A stretch of 64,000 nt of DNA from Saccharomyces uvarum (Eukaryota > Ascomycota > Saccharomycetes > Saccharomycetales > Saccharomycetaceae): contig OX365943.1 of assembly GCA_947243795.1 (NCBI GenBank), positions 186,001-250,000 of the forward strand. Direction: 5' to 3'. The notes under the pieces were generated by a model. It was not told where the DNA came from. It did not search any database and saw only the letters and a program-made list of their open reading frames with translations. Numbering within the stretch: position 1 is the stretch's first letter; every line of letters starts with the position of its first letter. Of the stretch, positions 61,928-64,000 are shown one piece after another. A program made the translations under genes and the position numbers.

Positions 61928-63799
61928 CTAGAAAAACAGTTTTGCTAGGGTTTGTAGTTTGGTCTCTTCCGGTGTCAAGTATTCGGTGCCTTTCAGTAGA
62001 TTTAAAATCATACCCGCTATGAATTTTCCGTTATTGAAACAGCTTTCGCTACCTTTGTCCTCGTTATTTTTAAACGAAAGTATAGTTTCTAGCATCAAAA
62101 TCAACTTTTGAGGATAATCTATAAACAGTATATTTTCGATGGGGCTGACGTCATTTGCCGCGCTTGCATTTCTCAAATAAATTCCAACTGTTTTGGTAAT
62201 GTGAAATAAATCTGAAACTGATAGCTGTTCGGATTGGCCTAGATTTTGGAATTTGAAGATTGAGTCCCATAAAGGTTTCAACGTTTCGGTAGAACAGGTT
62301 GTCTTGGATACCAGCAGTTTATCCATCGCAATGCAGCATGTCAATGTTCCATGTTCTGTGAAAAAAGCCATGATTGTCCGATCACTGCTTATCAAACCTT
62401 GTATTTTTGAGCTTGGCAGCACGGTTAGAACTTTGTTTAGTAAATTTGTTAGTAACGGTGTCAAATTGCTAAAAAATTTAGCTTGTTCGTGGCAATTTTT
62501 CATCGTTTGAAACAGAGTAACTAGATCTTTAGCATCTAACCACATAGCATTTTCTAAGTTTAGCAGCTTTCTTGTTAGATCTAAAAATCCTTGATATTGC
62601 ACTGGGTCCTTAAAGGTACTGCCAACTTGAATTAATTCACTAAAGGATACGAGTTTTATCAAAGCATCAGCGTCAGCCTTGGATGCAATTGAGTTGCATA
62701 GAATAATTAAAGCTGCGGCCAACGTGTAACTATTTGTGGAGTTTTTGATGGTTTCGATGCACAACGGTTGCTCCTTTTCGTTTGAATTAGTCAAATTAGC
62801 TGATATGTTTCCAGCACACGATACAAGTCTTCTCATTATAATCAGTTTATTATTGAAAGTTTTCGGTGTCAAACAGTCTAATGATGCTAGTATATTCTTT
62901 TGTATGTTCAGAACAACTTCATCTTCACCAGAGAAGTTTATATCTTCATCCTTGGCTACAATAGTTTCCAAACATGTTGATAGGTCCAATAGCAATGCAA
63001 GATTGATATTGGTTTCATCGTCACTTTCCTCATTGATGAAATCCTGCCGAACTTCGATATTGGCTGCAACTGTTTCATCTTCTATTGGTGGTAATTCTAT
63101 GTTTTGCACTTTAGAGGAAATTCTTTTGATGTACTGACTCAAAAAGAACAAATCGCTAATTTGGACATTTTCGTAGTGGAACTTTAAGAGCTCACTCAGT
63201 AACTCCGTTCCTAAGGTAACTTGATCGGACGACGCCAGATAGGTATACTGGGTCGTCTTTAACATACTAAATAATGGACCTCTGATAAAGGGAGCCAGCT
63301 TTTCCATATATTTTTCACCTCCAGCACAAAAGTTTCTTAATAGCGCAATCGATCTCATTTGCAGGTCATTTAATAGGCTATCGTCCGTGTCGTCATGGGA
63401 GATTTGATCCAATTTTAGTATACCGCCTATATAATAAGGAAGCAGTTTGTTCTTTCCCACAGATAGAACAGTGTCGCAATTATCATCATTGTCAATCATT
63501 GCATTGGCAACACATCTGATCAGCTCAGAAAGAACTTTGAAAAATGCTACCTTATCATTATCTGAGATATTCGCATCATGAAGGCAGTGATCCAGAGTTT
63601 GCTCTAGAACCCGCACCAGACTCGCTAGCAAACCAGTTTTACCAACAACGTTTCTATTATTCGGTTCTCTCAACGAAACGGCCAATTGATCCATTACAAT
63701 TAAGTAACTTCCCAGGTAAACATCGTTCATTGGAACATCCTTAATTGTAGAAGCATTTAGAATCGGTTGCAACCCGAACAAAATCTCTTCGTAATCCAT
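61928..63799 (-). CDS. BEM4: Bem4, Rho-GTPase-interacting armadillo-like protein
   Basis: A 623-residue, all-helical, Leu-rich protein (633 in S. cerevisiae) without membrane segments. It shows repeated helical pairs consistent with an ARM/HEAT-like solenoid (for example LLASLVRVLEQTLDH, LQMRSIALLRNFCAGGEKYM). Asp/Glu-rich loops lie at about 245-265. In S. cerevisiae Bem4 binds Cdc42, Rho1 and Cdc24 and links polarity to the filamentous-growth MAPK pathway. The start MDYEEILFGLQPILNAS is the first ATG of the frame. It is the last gene in the window. In S. cerevisiae the next gene, CDC60, is divergent, and its start would lie beyond position 64000. Confidence 0.94.
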   Translation of the reverse strand: MDYEEILFGLQPILNASTIKDVPMNDVYLGSYLIVMDQLAVSLREPNNRNVVGKTGLLASLVRVLEQTLDHCLHDANISDNDKVAFFKVLSELIRCVANAMIDNDDNCDTVLSVGKNKLLPYYIGGILKLDQISHDDTDDSLLNDLQMRSIALLRNFCAGGEKYMEKLAPFIRGPLFSMLKTTQYTYLASSDQVTLGTELLSELLKFHYENVQISDLFFLSQYIKRISSKVQNIELPPIEDETVAANIEVRQDFINEESDDETNINLALLLDLSTCLETIVAKDEDINFSGEDEVVLNIQKNILASLDCLTPKTFNNKLIIMRRLVSCAGNISANLTNSNEKEQPLCIETIKNSTNSYTLAAALIILCNSIASKADADALIKLVSFSELIQVGSTFKDPVQYQGFLDLTRKLLNLENAMWLDAKDLVTLFQTMKNCHEQAKFFSNLTPLLTNLLNKVLTVLPSSKIQGLISSDRTIMAFFTEHGTLTCCIAMDKLLVSKTTCSTETLKPLWDSIFKFQNLGQSEQLSVSDLFHITKTVGIYLRNASAANDVSPIENILFIDYPQKLILMLETILSFKNNEDKGSESCFNNGKFIAGMILNLLKGTEYLTPEETKLQTLAKLFF

Positions 63800-63955
63800 T
63801 CACCAAAATTTTACCGCCTTTTGCTTTCGAATTGTGACCCTTTTAGCGTTGAAATATAGTCCAACCGAAGAAACTCTCTAGATAATTCATGGTGTAGAGT
63901 GCTCTATCACCGTTCTCTTCGACCATGATATGTAATGTCTTTTATATTTTTTCTA

Positions 63956-63963
63956 CGGGTAAC
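63956..63963. promoter_or_regulatory. Reb1-type site upstream of BEM4
   Basis: CGGGTAAC lies 157 bp upstream of the BEM4 ATG, in what should be the shared upstream region with divergent CDC60. It is a predicted general regulatory factor site. Confidence 0.55.
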
Positions 63964-64000
63964 AGTGTCTTGTTTTTATTGGCCCTTTCCGAGAAGAATA

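Overview
The window is nuclear DNA of a budding yeast of the genus Saccharomyces. Gene order follows the left arm of S. cerevisiae chromosome XVI without a break, from NAB3 (YPL190C) to BEM4 (YPL161C). The genes are compact and almost intronless, and tE(UUC) sits in its expected place between PPQ1 and CBC2. The proteins are clearly orthologous but diverged: very close for Cbc2 or Gpi3, while I estimate roughly 70-75% identity for fast genes such as MLH3 and TCO89. That looks too distant for S. cerevisiae or S. paradoxus. It suggests one of the more distant members of the genus (S. kudriavzevii, S. arboricola or S. uvarum/eubayanus type), but I cannot name the species. All S. cerevisiae comparisons are from memory; no search was run.

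Layout. 1-5.3 kb: NAB3 (N-terminal part only), COA2, GUP2, POS5. 5.8-11.75 kb: a broken Ty4/Tsu4-family retrotransposon with an AATAA target duplication. It lies between POS5 and the alpha-factor gene, outside the intact alpha-specific P'Q boxes. 12.2-28.2 kb: MF(ALPHA)1, UIP4, MRN1, RTC6, RTT10, CTI6, TCO89, PPQ1. 28.5-29.9 kb: tRNA-Glu with a degraded Ty3-type (sigma) solo LTR beside it. 29.9-43.4 kb: CBC2, CUP9, a 2-kb gene-free stretch, TRE1, the intron-containing SPT14/GPI3, NIP100, MRPL40, COX10. 43.8-46.3 kb: OYE3 and DAP1 in a visibly GC-richer patch. 46.5-64 kb: MEX67, MRX4, REV3, ATG29, SET6, MLH3, SVS1, YPL162C, BEM4. The last 200 bp are the upstream region of BEM4.

These are ordinary housekeeping and regulatory genes that do not form one pathway. 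Themes include mitochondrial function (COA2, POS5, RTC6, MRPL40, COX10, MRX4), RNA binding and export (NAB3, MRN1, CBC2, MEX67), DNA repair (REV3, MLH3), chromatin and TOR signalling (CTI6, TCO89) and mating (MF(ALPHA)1).

I found no new multi-gene system. The points most worth a second look are: (1) the Ty4-family copy, whose two outer ends are about 138-bp inverted copies of each other instead of two matching direct LTRs; (2) an alpha-factor precursor with only two repeats, the second encoding a variant pheromone (WHWLKLRPGQPMY); (3) a perfect palindrome of two opposed GATAAG sites upstream of CUP9; and (4) several short perfect inverted or tandem repeats in promoters (COA2/GUP2, SET6, 3' of CTI6).
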